Shown piece by piece: positions 1-13,200 of a stretch of DNA of 64,000 bases. The DNA is from Montifringilla adamsi. Lineage: Eukaryota; Chordata; Aves; Passeriformes; Passeridae. Positions within the stretch are counted from its first letter, which is position 1. The number at the start of each line of letters is the position of its first letter. A program made the translations under genes and the position numbers. The stretch covers positions 17,629,937 through 17,693,936 of the forward strand of contig JAGGNK010009114.1 of NCBI GenBank assembly GCA_017590115.1, in the 5' to 3' direction. Below the pieces are notes generated by a model. That model saw only the letters and a program-made list of their open reading frames with translations. It was not told the origin of the DNA and did not search any database.

Positions 1-1155
1 ATCCAGAATAAAGAAGATTAATTTTTTGAGCTGTGTGCTTCAAAGAGCCTGACAAGCAGTTTAAAGTACTATTTTTAACACTCCCTGCTGGCACTGAAAT
101 ACCTCAACTAAGAATGCTTCATCAGGGCAATGTGGGCTTCCCCACGCTGCCTGCAAAGATATTCCATCAATGCTGCTCTGATACCACCTCTAAGAACTTG
201 ATAAAGTTCTAAAAGCTTAAATGATAAGATCAAAAAGGCTGTCAGGCCAGTAAAAAGAAATTTTTAACAGAGTCTTGATGGGAAAGTTCAACCACAGTAC
301 CCATCACTGGCACGTGAGAGTTGCTGGCCAAAACAGACCTGCAGGTCCTTCAGTCCAGGTTTTAATAACTTCCTTCCCAACACCTCATCTTCTCATGAGG
401 ATCGTTGTTCCCATCACTTGTGGATGCTCACCCTCTTAAGCATGAAGCTTGACTACTCAGCTGCAAGCAAACATGCATTTGTGTGCACAGTCAAGTAGGT
501 TACACAACAACATCTCCTTGAATCAAAGGTCTCAGTAGGTCTCAGTAGTTACAGACAAACCAGCCAGAACCCAACCTTGGTCAGGTGTAAAAGGCAGTTT
601 ATCTTTTACCAACAAAGTTTTGTCTATTATATTCTACATTAAAATATATTCTTTAGATTATTTTATGTATTTACTTAGGACAGAAAAGCTGTACCTAAAT
701 ATTCCATCTGACAAGAAAGCCAGATTAGCAATGAGACGGAATTTAACACTGTAGGACTTGTGTGCAGACACCTCCAGTAAGTGCTGAAACCACAGAGAAT
801 AAATAACAAAAATTGTAAAACTGAAGGTGCCATTAGACTATGTAGCTGCATGTCTTAGCATCAGCAGCAGTTTATTCAAGCTATTACAAAGCATACCTTG
901 GTTACAATTTTCAAGACTTTTTAGGCTTCCCTTCAGGTGTAAGAAATTATTGATTTACTCACTTTTTTAAAAACCATTATTTTATCAGCAGCTGATGTAC
1001 AGAATATGATGTAAAATCCAAAAGTAATTAAAATTTCTACATCCTGAGCTGCCATTTTAGACAGCAGTAAACAGTGATTAAAGTTGGTTTTTGTGTATCA
1101 CAATGTCACACTTCCTCAGCAATACCTGAGCACATTTTCCAGCTCCTGTTCTCAC
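1..1155 (-). other. CLASP1: CLASP1 intron downstream of the last visible exon (incomplete)
   Basis: AT-rich intron sequence following the GTGAGA donor at 1155. No exon, RNA gene or clear repeat was recognised, apart from a 10 bp tandem GGTCTCAGTA near 527-548. Confidence 0.75.
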
Positions 1156-1205
1156 CTCTTGATGTTGTACTTCCAGTAGGACTTCTTTTGGCAGACAGTG
1201 GACGG
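1156..1205 (-). CDS. CLASP1: CLASP1 coding exon, Ser/Arg-rich region (RPLSAKRSPTGSTTSR)
   Basis: This 50 nt exon completes the Asn codon (N-RPLSAKRSPTGSTTSR) and ends in phase 1 at GTGAGA; the acceptor follows AACTTCCAG. It was found by reading the minus strand for the continuation of SQESLN. It belongs to the Ser/Arg-rich, phospho-regulated region of CLASP1. The following exon, which should encode the RSRSDIDVNAAA region, is not visible down to position 1. Confidence 0.94.
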
Positions 1206-4200
1206 CTGGAAGTTAATACAAACACTTATTAAAACACAACTAATATTTCAGTCATCAAGAGCAGTACAATTCTGTTCCCTCAGTACACAATTAAGTTAAT
1301 AGGAAATTATTGATATGCAGGAATAAACAAAGCTTATTTTTTAAGAATACAGCATAACCATTATATTATTTATAACAGTATTAAAAAATAAATTAGTATT
1401 CACATTACTTGTGCAAAAAGAGATTTTTAAGAACACTTTTTGTAGTTTAAAAAAGTTACACCAGTAAATTATGGATATTTTTCATATAGGTCTTACACTT
1501 AAATCACGCACATTTGGAGTCTAAGTTGACTGTATATCTGAGAGTAGATAAAATACATACATTCAACATAAGAGTTACATATTGACTCTGCAGTTACAAC
1601 TCAAGTTTGTAATTTCTTTTCTTTTATCTGGAAAGAGACAGACTTACACCTCTAGGATTAATGCTAAAGGCAGAACTTCAATCTAAGAACTGTTTTAAGC
1701 ATCTGACAGGAATAACTAACAGTATCTGCTGAGCACAAATAGCTTCTGAGAAAATTATTTATGGAGTCAAGACAATGATTATATTTTAAAGCCAGTACAA
1801 GGTTTTGTTGTTCATACAGTGTTAGGTAAAAACAAACAATTAATTAAATAAATAAACAAACAGATCTATTTTGGAGTAACCAAGTGTAGAGTTCAAATAA
1901 TGACCACAGGAGACAAAGCAATGTGATGGCTCTCTTCAGCTTAATGGAGCTGTCTGTCAGCAGTTGTTTAAATGGAGAGGTAGTGACACAGAAAGCCTTA
2001 CTTGAGACTCTCCTGGGAGCTGGAGGAGGAGCGATCTGACTGTGGCAGGGACACAATGCTGTCAGAGTTCTTCAAATGGGACTGCAGGGCCTTCTGGTAG
2101 GAGGACTCCAAGGTGTGGTACAAATGCTCTGCCTCTCGGCTGAAGTGACTGTGGAAACCCCAGTAACACCTGAAATGACACACAGCACTGTGAACACACC
2201 TTTGCCATGCTTTAGGGGGCTGTGGCACAAAGGCACAGCCAGACCCTTCTCACTACACCTTCTCACTCAGTGGGGCTAATGCCCAGGCATTGCCAAGCAC
2301 CTACTGCCCTGACATGTTTAAGACAAACAGCTTTTTCAACCACTGTACTGCTCAAACAACTGCACAAAAGACAAACCAAATAAAAGAACCACTTGGTGCA
2401 TTTGTTGTAAAAACAGGAACAGCCAACAAAGCTGCACTAGGGAAGAAGCCCTCATCCCTCCAGCTGTCTTCTGCACATGGGAGACTGCAGGCCCACCAGA
2501 CTGACACTACTTTGGGACTGGGTGTGCAGTAGCTACTTCAAAAACCTGCCAAAGGCAGAAGACACATGAATGGGCCTGATTCAGGAAAGCACCAGCTGCT
2601 GTTTTCTTCCTTAACTTTAACCAACAGGTCTCCAAGAATGCTGCAAAGAAATGTCTCTGTACTGAGTTGAGGCTGCTGCCTGTCTTTTCGGAAAAAAAAT
2701 CCAAAAAAACAAACCAACAAGAAAAAGGAAAGAGATGCTCACGTGCACTTCAAATCAGTGCCATGATGAAAATAAAAGAGCATTTTCAGAATTCCTCTAT
2801 GGTCCAAAAGTCCTGGCTGATGGCTAAACACCATTCACTCTTGAGGCACAAAGGAGATGAGGACTCTTAGTACTTTTCAAGGGGCATCTAATGGGCAGTT
2901 CAGGAGTAAGATCATTAGCTCAAATGAATCAAGAATTGTTTGTGTGTGACAGCCAGTCCTCAGAGAAGCCACATGCACTCTCACATCACAAGAAGAAAAC
3001 AAATTTCTTTCTCACAATCAGCCACACTACTATTTAATAAACATGGGAAGAGAGAATTAAGCAGGCTCTCTGAAGTCCCATGCCATTCTCCTTGCTGTCT
3101 ATTCAGCTTAACTAGTCACCTGCTGTGAAGTCTCAGTGACTACTGTAATTTTCAGTGATGGACATGCTGCCTTTCAAAAGGATTTAAACATCCTACCGTG
3201 AAACACCACTGCTAAAAACACAGCATTTAGATTAATAAAATTTATGATTCATTGTTTTCATATTTTACACTATCCTGCTTCTGCAGAAAAACATTCCTGT
3301 AGTGTTCTGTTCAGAAAAGCATCATCCTGGTACACAGCACACTACCTTAAGTATGATCATATTAATGGAAATGCCTAAGATCTTCAAAAGAATAAAATTA
3401 ATTGCAAATATTAAAACTTCCTATAGATAGACACAAAAAAAATTTTTTTCAATTTCATAAAATACTACCTTAATTTAAGATACTATTTAGCTGTGTACTA
3501 GCACAAGGACTTTTATTTCAAGAGTAGCAAATAAGAATAGAATAGGCTACTTCAGTGGGATGGAACCTATAAGAGACATCTGGTCCAGCTGCCTGACCAA
3601 TTCAGAGCTGACCAAAAGTTGAAGTCTGTTCTTAAGGACATTGTCCAAGTGCCCCTGAAACAGGTTTGGGGCATTGACCACCTCTCTAGGAACCCTGTTC
3701 CAGTGTTTGACCCCTCTCTTGGTAGAGAAATGCTTCCTGATGTCCAGCCAGAACTTCCCCTGTCAGAGCTTTAAAGCATTCCCACCTGTCTATCACCAGA
3801 TTGCAGGAAGAAAGGATCAGCACCCACTGCTTCCCCTCCTCAGGGAACTGTACAAAATGGTCACCTCAGCCTCTCTTTTTTCCACCAACTGGGAAGTCAG
3901 GAGAATGTATCTTGACTGGATTTTTGTCTCGACCATGCAATATCACTAACTCACAACACAGGGGCAAAGATGGGGAGGAAGAAGAGCTTCCACTTACTTT
4001 CTTGCCTCTATCCTTGCTTCAGAGTCTGCATCATGAATTCCCTTCTTTATTGTTTCAGCCAACACTGATATGTGTCTGAAATAAGAAAGAAAATATTATC
4101 CAGCAGTTTAGAAAGATGTGCCACAGTTATAAACAAATGACTAATTTGATTTTGCCTTGGTTTCTGAGAACAGTTCACCATATCCTTTCATTTCCTTCAA

Positions 4201-7200
4201 GGATCTTTTGTACTCTTTATTTATTTATTCTTACAAGTCAGTTTTATTTAATCCACACTGCTGTGTAGGAAACAGCAAGCAGCATCCTTCACAGACCTTT
4301 ACTTAGCTATGCAAACAGCCTTGATTCAAGAACAGACTCCTAAGCCCTAAATAGTCTTGTCAGTCTAGGGCTAAAGAATTGTGTTCCAGTCTCTCCTTGC
4401 ACAATTACTTCAACTGGTCACTAGTCTGAAGTAATGTAGAAGTCTCAGAAGCTCCTGATAAGACATGCAGCAGATCTTTTTTAGAAAAAAATTCTCAAAC
4501 AAAAGTTGTTGAGTTCAGAGATTTGCTCAGACAGGTTTTCCAAGGCTGGGATAGGAGACATACCCACCAAACTCTGACAGAACTACAGAATAAACAGTGG
4601 GTGTGCATATGTGCTTCTTTTGGATGGCAAAAACATCTCTACTACAGCTACCCAATATAATCTTCTCTCTTAAATGATCCTTTCTCCAGAATGATCCAGG
4701 AAATTATCTCCTTCTCTGTAAAATCTCCTCAAATAAGTAAGAGAGAACACACCCACTTGTATTCAGAACTTACCTTTCTAACGAGTGTGTTTGCCACTCC
4801 TGCAACAGCAAGTCTAAAAATTCAAAGCAGCGCCTGAGAGGAGAGAGGAGAAGAAATGCTGAGTTCAAGTTAATAGGGGCACACTGGCTTTGCCATACCT
4901 GACTCTGAACAACAGCCATCTTTGCTTAGGAAGCGTTTTGGGACATCAAAATTCAGTGTTGACCTCAATAAAAATATCAACAGCTCTAAAAAACCATTAA
5001 CAAACAGTCAGAAGTATTAATTGGAGGCAGCTTGCTACAGAGAAGCCTGAAGAGAGGGATTGCCATAAAACAATCCTGGAAGCTTCATTTTTTATTAAAC
5101 AAGATACAGGCCCAGAAGATTGACACTGATACTGTGTACCTGTTAGTCCAGGCTTCACACAGAAACCTCACAGTTAGCCTCATGTGGGGACAGACCTTCC
5201 AACTTTAATCTCCCTTCCTCACTTCAAGAATCTTAAGGCACAAGTGTGCTGAAGTGTGTTCAAAGTTTGTCACCAAATACAGCAACTACAAAGCCCTTCC
5301 TTTTGTCTAGCTCAAAGAGAGCCAGTTAAAGCATGTGGAGGAGGCAAGAGTCCCCAAGTGAGGTAGTGGACTGAAGCACTTATAGTTGCAGAAAGGACCA
5401 TTAGATCATTCAGTCCAACTTCCCTTCCAGGTGATGCTTGTATGTAAATCTGATTTACTGGCCCAAAGAAAACAAGTCACTGTAACAGCCAGCAGTGGGG
5501 AATAGGAACGTGTCTGTAAAAATGCCAAAATAATATGTTGTTATAACAACATGTAAGGACAACAATTAGTTTAAAAACCATTTCTCCTTGTGGAAAAATG
5601 CCTCTTGCTCTCTGCAGTGATGCAGTTTATGAAGGATAGCTGACTTTGAATTTGAACTCAAATCATGGAGAAGAACGAGATTGATGTTATAGTAAGTGTG
5701 TTTTCAACCCTTTTCACAAATAACAACAAATACATTCACATTTTCTGAAAGCATCTATTTACCAGTAAAAAACAGTAAATGCAAACTAACTTCTCACCTT
5801 CTAACTGCAACAGACTTGGAGGTACAATTACTGGTTATGATGGGTATTAACCGAGGGATGTGCGTGTGCTGGAAGTAAACAAACAAGAACAGGAAGAAAT
5901 CTTTACACAACAATTCCATAGAATGAAAGACCATCTCCTTCAGCCACCTGAGCTCAGTACTCAGATCCTTATTGCTGCTCAATACTTAAAAACAGAACTG
6001 CACACTAACAGATATAGGCAGATTTTTAATATCAAAAATATTTTACAACTTATCAGCTAAAATACTTTTAACAAATACTTGATTTTATTCTATAATGACA
6101 CTCTCTAGTGAGTCAAGTAGCTGAAGTCACTGCAGGAGGATCTAAACTGCAATGGTGACAATTTTAGAGACATTAGGCTACCTACAGCTTACCCAATGAA
6201 TCACTAGGCAGAAGTCACCACTGTGAACTAATACTTTTGAGAAACATGGACTGTCTGTGAGGTATTTTAGAGCATAATTAAGAGGATGAGTCTGTGCTGC
6301 AAGACTGGTCCAAAATAGTTTCAAAGAAAAATGTTTGCTCAGCTCTTAGAGAGATGGAAATATCTTGCCCTGCAAAAAGAAACATTTCCCCTACTATTTT
6401 GGCAGAGCTTAACAAGCATCATCTCCACAAGGCTGCAGAACATCTGAGACAGCCAAGCCCAGCACTATCAGAAAAGTAGATTAGGCATTAATCTTCTTTT
6501 TATTGCAGCAGCATTCATATTTCATCAGAAACACTGCAGTGTTCAGAAATTATAACACTGTTCTCTTTTGATGTATACTTACTCGAATGATTAATCTAAC
6601 TGCTACAACACCAGAAGTGGCCATGACTTTGGCACTATTTGGAATTAGATTAAAAATTGTTGGCATGATGGCTTCTGCCCCATGGTCAAACTTGTTTCCC
6701 AGAACTGATGACAAATGTCTGAAAAACAGAATGAAGTCATGCTGGTAAGTAGCTGAAGATAAAGCACGTCAGACTTGTACAGAACGTGTGACATAAGCAC
6801 ATCTGACATCTCAATCTTTGCAACTGTCACCTCCTCTCCAACTCCAAAGGACAGACAACACCATGTTTCAAAAAACAGTTCCTTTCCCTTCATTTCAAAC
6901 TTGTTTCCTATATTCATCTGAACCCTGAGAAACAGTAAGGTCAGCATAAAAAAAAAGTAACTAGCACAGCTAAAAAATTTATTATCAAACAAATGGGATC
7001 AAGGTGATAGAATATTTTATGTTAGTTTATATTACAACTTCTCTGAAGCTCCCTATTTTTAAAAAAAAACATGTCAGAAACACTGCAGCACACTTTTTCT
7101 TGAAGTATTTCACAAAGGACAGACCATCAGAAATAAAAACTAGCTCAATCCAAATCAGAACAAAACATAAACATTTCCAGCTTTAGTGTTCAGTGCTTCC

Positions 7201-10200
7201 CTACTTGTGCATGAAGGCATGGCTTGCTCATTCATTCTGTGCAGCCCATATCAGCATTGTTTAGTACTCAGGAACACGGCTTAGCAGAATTACAATTAGT
7301 GGCCTACATGGTGGAGTTTGAAACAGATGCAGAAAAATCATGTTCTAGCTTTAACTATACAGCACTAGCAGCACAAGCTGCATCCTGACTGTGTTTTAAT
7401 CAATGCCTGTTCCTCTTCTTCTACATCACATTTCAAACACACATAGAAAATAAACTCACCCCAAGGTGATACAAGCCTCTCGTACGACTTGAGACCGCAG
7501 GTCTTTAGCAGATAATTTAAATGCTCCATCCAAAAGTCTTAAGTGTTGGAAGAAGTTATCATATTCTGCAGCTCCAGCCAAAAGTAAGGAGCGGATCTTT
7601 TTCAACTGTTAGGAGCATAAAAGAAATCAGTGACAGTTAATGAGCAGCAAATATAAGGACAACTCAAGACCAATACCTGGTTCCAGGTTTCTTGTGCAAT
7701 TATTCATCTACATGCATTGAGGAAGTTGATTCTTGATGTCCAAGTACTTTTATTATTTCCTATCTCATATTCAACCCATGGTTAGTAAACATACTAGGTA
7801 CAATAAGCTAAACATCCTTGGAACTTACAGAAATCCAGAAGTCTTGCATACAGCTACTCAAACAGTTAATAACCCAAACAATGTTTTTTTAAATCAAAAG
7901 GTATCTTAAACATTCTCCTTTGTTCCCCTATTTACAGCAGTTTCTAACATTTAGGTAATCTCACAGCTGACTCTCATGTTAAAAAGATATCTAGACTTAA
8001 AGGGCATGGTTCACATTCAGGCCTGGGTAATAATGACTTGTATCCAGAATGTGTCCATTGTCTTCATTAAAACAGTTATCTGGCTCTAGCAGAAGTGGAA
8101 CCTTGACCCCATCAAAATGGGAAATTTCCTATTAATATTACAGGACCACCATCCCATCCCACAGACAATCCTCTGACAGCTTCACAGAGCCTCCCATGCA
8201 CCACTGCATCTGCACATGGGCTTGATTTCATCTCCCTGTTACTCAGTACAGAAATAAAATTAAACAGCAGTAAGCTGAATCAGCCCAGTCTGCCACACAG
8301 ATCTGTAATACAGGGTTTGACAGACATGGCAAAGCTGCTACACCAGTGATGAAAGTCTGCTGTGTAGACAAGACTGTGCATCTATTTGTATCATGAAAAC
8401 ACAGCTCACCTCAGTAAATAGTATTTGGTCTTGGCATGAACATAACATCCAATTTTCCACTTCCCCACTTCCCACAGACTTATTTATTTATTCAAAACTT
8501 AAGTGTGTAGATGCTTGCTGAATTATTTTACACCTCCCTTTTGCAGAAGTATAAATAAGTTCTCTGTAAGCAAGTAATTTTCTGCCTTATCAGGTAAGTT
8601 TTAAGATATTCTGAGTAAGACTTGACATTTTGATTTTAGCACCCGCAAGCAAATTTCTAGCTTTGAACCTGGATTTACTGTACAACTTCCAGTTCAACCT
8701 GATGCTGTCTCAACAGATTCCTGTATACCAAATAGCAATTTCTCTCACAAATGTGGCTTAAATTCAATCTCACAAGGAAACGTTTTCTTCAAGTTTGGGG
8801 GAACATAACAAGTGCTCACCACTAAAACTACATTCCAGACTTAGTCTGATGTTTTCTCAGTACCCTCAGTGGGATTAAGCTCAGTGTAGAAAAAGCTTAT
8901 ATTAATAGAGATCCTATCTAAATTCAATACTTACTGCAGAAACTCTCTGTTCCCAGTCATGTTTATCATCTGATAGTATCTCTCTGATCTTGTTTATGGA
9001 TTCCTCAAGATCCCGGCTGGAATAAATCTACAAATTGAAATACAGAGCAGCACCATAATGCAGGATTTACTCCATAAAATCAGATCACTTCCCAACTACA
9101 TTCTTATGTTCTTTGCACCTCAATGCTTAAACATCATGTGCTAGCCTTGGACACAACTGGCTTTGCACAATGCACAGAATTTACACCCATTGCCTGCAAC
9201 CAAAAATTTAGAAACTATCACAAGATGATTAAAGGATCATATTGCATTATCTTACTATAGTTTCACAATTTTAAGCAGCATTCCTGCAGCTACTAGTGGC
9301 TATATTAGTTCAAAACCTACAAAAGATCATGAGTGGACACATGTGCTGTTCAGCTGTCCCAAACATAAAGCTCCAGTGAAGGAGAGGGGATACATGATGC
9401 ATCTCAGCTATCCAGTTAAATCAGCAAACATGCATGGTCCAGTTGTCACATTCACAACAGCAGCAATCCCAAGTCACCTTGGCTGCTTTCAGTTCCCAGA
9501 GGGTTTCACATAAACTACTAGCACACCCCACCACTTAGAACTTGCCTCCCTTCAACTTCTAACCTGCTTCCCCCTTAAAGATTTGCCAACATCACACAAT
9601 GAAGCACAATTTGCCAGTGATTAGCATGAGATCCTACATCCACCTTCTGCTTTTTAGTACAGCGTGGTTTAACCCCTAACTCTACTTACCTGAACTGTTG
9701 GGACATCTTCAAATGCCTTAATGAAGTCTTCTTCATCCACAGCACCTGCTCCCTCTTTGGCTGCTGACACACAAATGAAAAAGCCTTTTCAATCTTGTTA
9801 TCAACAAGAGAATCAATTAAGAAACCATCAGCTATCAAGGCACTTAATCAGGAGAAAGTTCACTACACATGCAGCCTGAGTGCTGCAGATGTAATGAAAG
9901 CAGAGGCAGGGAAATTCAGTGCCAGGCACTGGTGAGACATTCATGGCATCCTTCAACTCACAGGCACACAGGGAACATTAGGGAAGTCATTACAGTAGTC
10001 TCTCAATAGTTAGGGGACACAGTCTGAAAGATGAAAGGGAATACTTATTTTAATTATATGGGAGACTTTATTTTAAAGGATTTAATCCCATCTATAATAG
10101 ATGAAGGTGGAGATCTGACAGGTGCACAAACAGACGAACAATAAGGAAGACAAACAGTCTCTGGAATACTAATCAGATTAGAGACTGCCTGATATAAGGA

Positions 10201-13200
10201 ACTTTCTCCCTTTCCCTAGGACACATATAGAATTAGAGCTACATGTAGAATAATTGCTAACATTCAGAATGACTGATCAGTATTCTTTTTGCACCTTCAT
10301 TACCAGAAATGCCCAAAGGCCTTAAAAGAAAGCCAGTGTGTCAGGTTTAGACTGCAAGGGCTGAAGTGTGGCCATATAGCTTCTGTAGCTATAAGCAGTC
10401 TCAGATCAGATAGAGGCAAAAATCTACACACTGGAGCACCAACTGATTTACTCATAGCCCTCAGTGCACAACCACACAGGTGCAACCTCTCACAAAATGC
10501 AAAATAAATTATGTGGGCATTTCTTGGAGATTCATCCTACCAGACTCTGGTTGTGGCATGCAGAGAACACAGACATAATGACTGCATAGGGAAAAATTTG
10601 TTACTGTATTCTGGGGGCCAGTCTGGAAGTGCTTGCAAGAAGCTCAATATGAGCACTGTAAATACTTCACAGACACATCAATTTATAAAGGCTATTGGCT
10701 TACTTGAAGACTTGGAGCCCAGAGGTGCAGAGCCAAGCCTGCGGGTAGTGCCCATCCCAACTCTGCGTGAGTTTGCAGGGGCCTTTGAAGATGTAGAGGA
10801 GCTGGCTGAGGAAGGTCTGTTCCCATCCACAGAGTCTTCATCATCAAAAATTTTATCTGCCAAAAAAACCACACTCAGCTGTAAGACCAATGAAGCAAAG
10901 GGATGTCCCAAGGAACATGCCCCTGTTATGGCAAACTTGCTACATTTTCCAGCCTGCTCTGCCAGCTCCCATCTCAGCAGTGTCCTCATGCTAAAATTCA
11001 GTTAGTCATGGAATACCACCAGCTCACTGAACCCAATCCTTCACTACTGCAGCCACTATGTTATAAACCCTTTCAATGAATGCATTCAGATAAAAAGAGT
11101 GAACTTCAAATCCACAGCAAAAAGATTCAAGCCCCAGATAATACTTGGGATGTTGAGAGACTGCAGCTCTCACGTTTATGTCTCCAAGAGCTCTTTGGAC
11201 AAAGACTGTAGTGGAACTAAGACCACAAGCAAATCCAAGATCCAGCAGCAACTGCCTGCACCAGACCAAGGATAAAGAGTCACCCAGGAAAGTTCACATG
11301 GCAACACCCATGTTGTTGATGAACCACAGACCATTAATCACACACCCATCTGGAGCTACTTTAACTCTTTAAATTAACACCAGGGATTCCTTACAAGGAA
11401 ATACAAAAAGTTTCCTCAAATTCATAAAAACATAATTATAAGGTGCATTAAACCTTTCAGAACCTTCTGTGTACATCCAACTTCAGCCTCTACCACCAAA
11501 TGTGAACATAAATTAACTAAAAATGAATTACAGCCTCTTTGATTCTCAGTCAAGGTTACTTCAATTCCAAAGGACTGCTTATATTGCGGTTTTACACAGA
11601 TTAGCTAATTTACTTGAAAAAACAGCCTTGGGTTGAAAGGTGACAAAGCAGTTGGCAGCTGATATAGATGGAACATGTAATTATTGAGGCCAGAAAGCCA
11701 GCTCAGCCCTCATCACTCAGCCTCTCCACGGGAACACTTCATTCAAGATTTGAGATCAGCTTCATGCCCGTCCCTCTCCAGCAGCCCAAGGTACACACTC
11801 ACTCTCCATCCGATTACCAACATTTCCTTCACAATTTTCACTTGGCAAAAAGTCAAGCAGGTGCTTTAACCCATCCCTGCTCAGGAAACCACCTGGGAAC
11901 TTCTAGTAACAAATGCAGGCTTCTAGCGAGACACTAATGAATGAAATTCAATACAGGCTGGGCTTTCTGAAAGTAAAAAAATAACTTGATAACAGTATAG
12001 GCATATTTTAGGGGAGGCAAAAGAACAGGAAGAAAAGCCTGTTTTATTCTCAGCTCAACCATCTTCAGTTTTCTCTGCCCTAAGTGGCACTGGCTTATTA
12101 ACAGCTGGCCAGGAGAATTATCACAGATCATCTAAAAACCTACACAGCCCATTTTTGATATGCAGCAGTGCACATAATGCCATACTCCAATCACAACTCA
12201 ATACTGACATGGCAGGTACACAAAAACATCCAAAGGTGAAAGAAGGTGGACAAGGACATCTCTCCTCTTCATTTTGGTGTTTAAGATGTCTTGAAATATG
12301 GGAAAGGGCTAGGGGAAAAGAGCAACTCTAAAGGAAAGGGGTAAAATAATAACTGGTACTTGTACTGTTGTTCAGGAAAAAGTGAACAAGGCAAAAGTGA
12401 ACAGAAGAACTTAAATAAATTTCAGGTCACACAGCTAAAGAGAATATAAACCACAATTAGGATGTGGGCTGTCTCTTTAACACGGTGCCTGAAGGCAGCC
12501 ATGGAGACTGTGCTATCTCCCTCTTGACACCAGTCTTGTTCTGACATACGGAATTCAAAACTAATTTGAAAAGAGCTCAGGGAACAATCATGAGAATGAT
12601 TAAAGGATTAGAAAATATGTTTTTAATTCAATTAAATGAAAATTCTCTGCAAGAGATTGTTTAGTCTAGCCAGATTCGTAATAAGTTGCTTGATTATATT
12701 CTGTGTTAACACAGCTACTGAGGATTTATTAACACAGCTTTCCAGTGTGATTTATTAATATTGTTTCTTACCTAATAGAAAAATATATAACAAGGCAACT
12801 GGCTAGAGTTAAAAACAAATTAAATTCTGAGTTGCCTTTTTTTTCCTCTCTTCCCCCCTTGCTCCCCCCTCCATTTTTTGCAATAATCACAGGGCTGACC
12901 CTCTGTGAGGTTAGGAGGTGCATCACCCAGTGAATTCTACCACAGGCAGTTCTTAAAAAAGCAAAACTGAATTTTTTTCCCCCAAAAGACACAGTCTAGT
13001 TCAAACAAGAATTATTTCAAAAATACTACTTGGTGTGAGTTGCACCAAGGTCAGGGCAGATCAAAATAGGCTTTAAAATGTGTAATCTCTGAAGCCTCTA
13101 GGATGAGGTGTAAGTGATTCAGAGAGACTGGGACAGCTATTCAATCCAAAAACGAAGCAAAACTTGTTCCAGGTGCAATTATTTCAAAAGCTCCTACATA

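Larger units (their letters stand above)
1206..10703 (-). other. CLASP1: CLASP1 intron series around the TOG2 exons
   Basis: The introns are at 1206-2001, 2170-3997, 4076-4773, 4834-5797, 5869-6582, 6719-7459, 7606-8934, 9028-9689 and 9764-10703. Sizes are about 0.66 to 1.8 kb, compact as expected for birds. All are GT-AG. The only clear inserts are CR1 remnants at about 3.53-3.92 kb and 5.38-5.44 kb, plus an 18 bp palindrome at 5535-5552. Confidence 0.85.

Noticed and set aside
6645..6992. 115-residue minus-strand open frame
   Set aside because: Overlaps the exon at 6583-6718 in the wrong frame and reads through intron.
10511..11005. 164-residue plus-strand open frame
   Set aside because: It lies opposite the CLASP1 linker exon at 10704-10856; its openness there follows from the Ser-rich codons on the other strand. 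It matches no family.
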